Shown here: in pieces, positions 9,124 to 10,837 of the stretch | Numbering within the stretch: the stretch's first letter is position 1 | Layout: every line of letters begins with the position of its first letter | Assembly (NCBI RefSeq): GCF_003046425.1 | Contig: NZ_QAJG01000043.1 | Location: 1-10,837, forward strand | Source of the DNA: Leptospira borgpetersenii serovar Javanica | Lineage (GTDB): Bacteria > Spirochaetota > Leptospiria > Leptospirales > Leptospiraceae | Reading direction: 5' to 3' | Length of the DNA stretch: 10,837 bases | Made by a program: the position numbers and the translations under genes | The notes under the pieces: generated by a model | Databases searched by the model: none | What the model was told of the DNA's origin: nothing | The model's input: the letters and a program-made list of their open reading frames with translations, nothing else

Positions 9124-10837
<1,714 letters not shown>

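Overview
The window looks like a chromosomal accessory segment of a pathogenic Leptospira. The basis is the moderate-to-low GC content, spirochaete-style lipoproteins, a high share of exported proteins without obvious homologues, many decayed genes, long AT-rich spacers and a short-unit tandem repeat. No database search was possible, so the genus is an inference from style and from protein families I recognise.

Layout: (1) 1-346 is a 36/37-bp tandem repeat array (nine full units plus partial ends) that begins at or before the window edge. (2) 373-1451 is a gene graveyard. It holds the 5' stub of a dihydrofolate-reductase-like (RibD C-terminal domain) gene on the minus strand, a 42-bp repeat that recurs at the far end of the window, and a glyoxalase/bleomycin-resistance (VOC) gene broken by one stop and two frameshifts. 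(3) 1796-3518 is an AT-rich island with two intact genes for Sec-exported proteins. The first is a divergent relative of the flagellar rod proteins FlgG/FlgF with an unexpected cleavable signal peptide; the second is unknown. (4) 3519-4232 holds no intact gene, but it has a 103-bp element with perfect 18-bp terminal inverted repeats (MITE-like) and a zinc-ribbon pseudogene with one internal stop. (5) 4233-6602 carries two minus-strand envelope genes, a lytic transglycosylase and a lipidated NAPE-PLD/UlaG-type metallo-beta-lactamase-fold hydrolase. (6) 7152-8542 is a two-gene plus-strand operon, a small lipoprotein followed by a large exported protein of unknown function. (7) 9124-10443 is a minus-strand membrane di-iron hydroxylase closest in motifs to alkylglycerol monooxygenase.

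Together: nearly every intact gene is for the envelope (exported, lipidated or membrane), and the broken genes are cytoplasmic enzymes or small regulators. The most unusual item is the exported FlgG-like protein with its exported neighbour, because true rod proteins leave through the flagellar type III apparatus and have no Sec signal. No CRISPR array, tRNA, rRNA or intact transposase was found.
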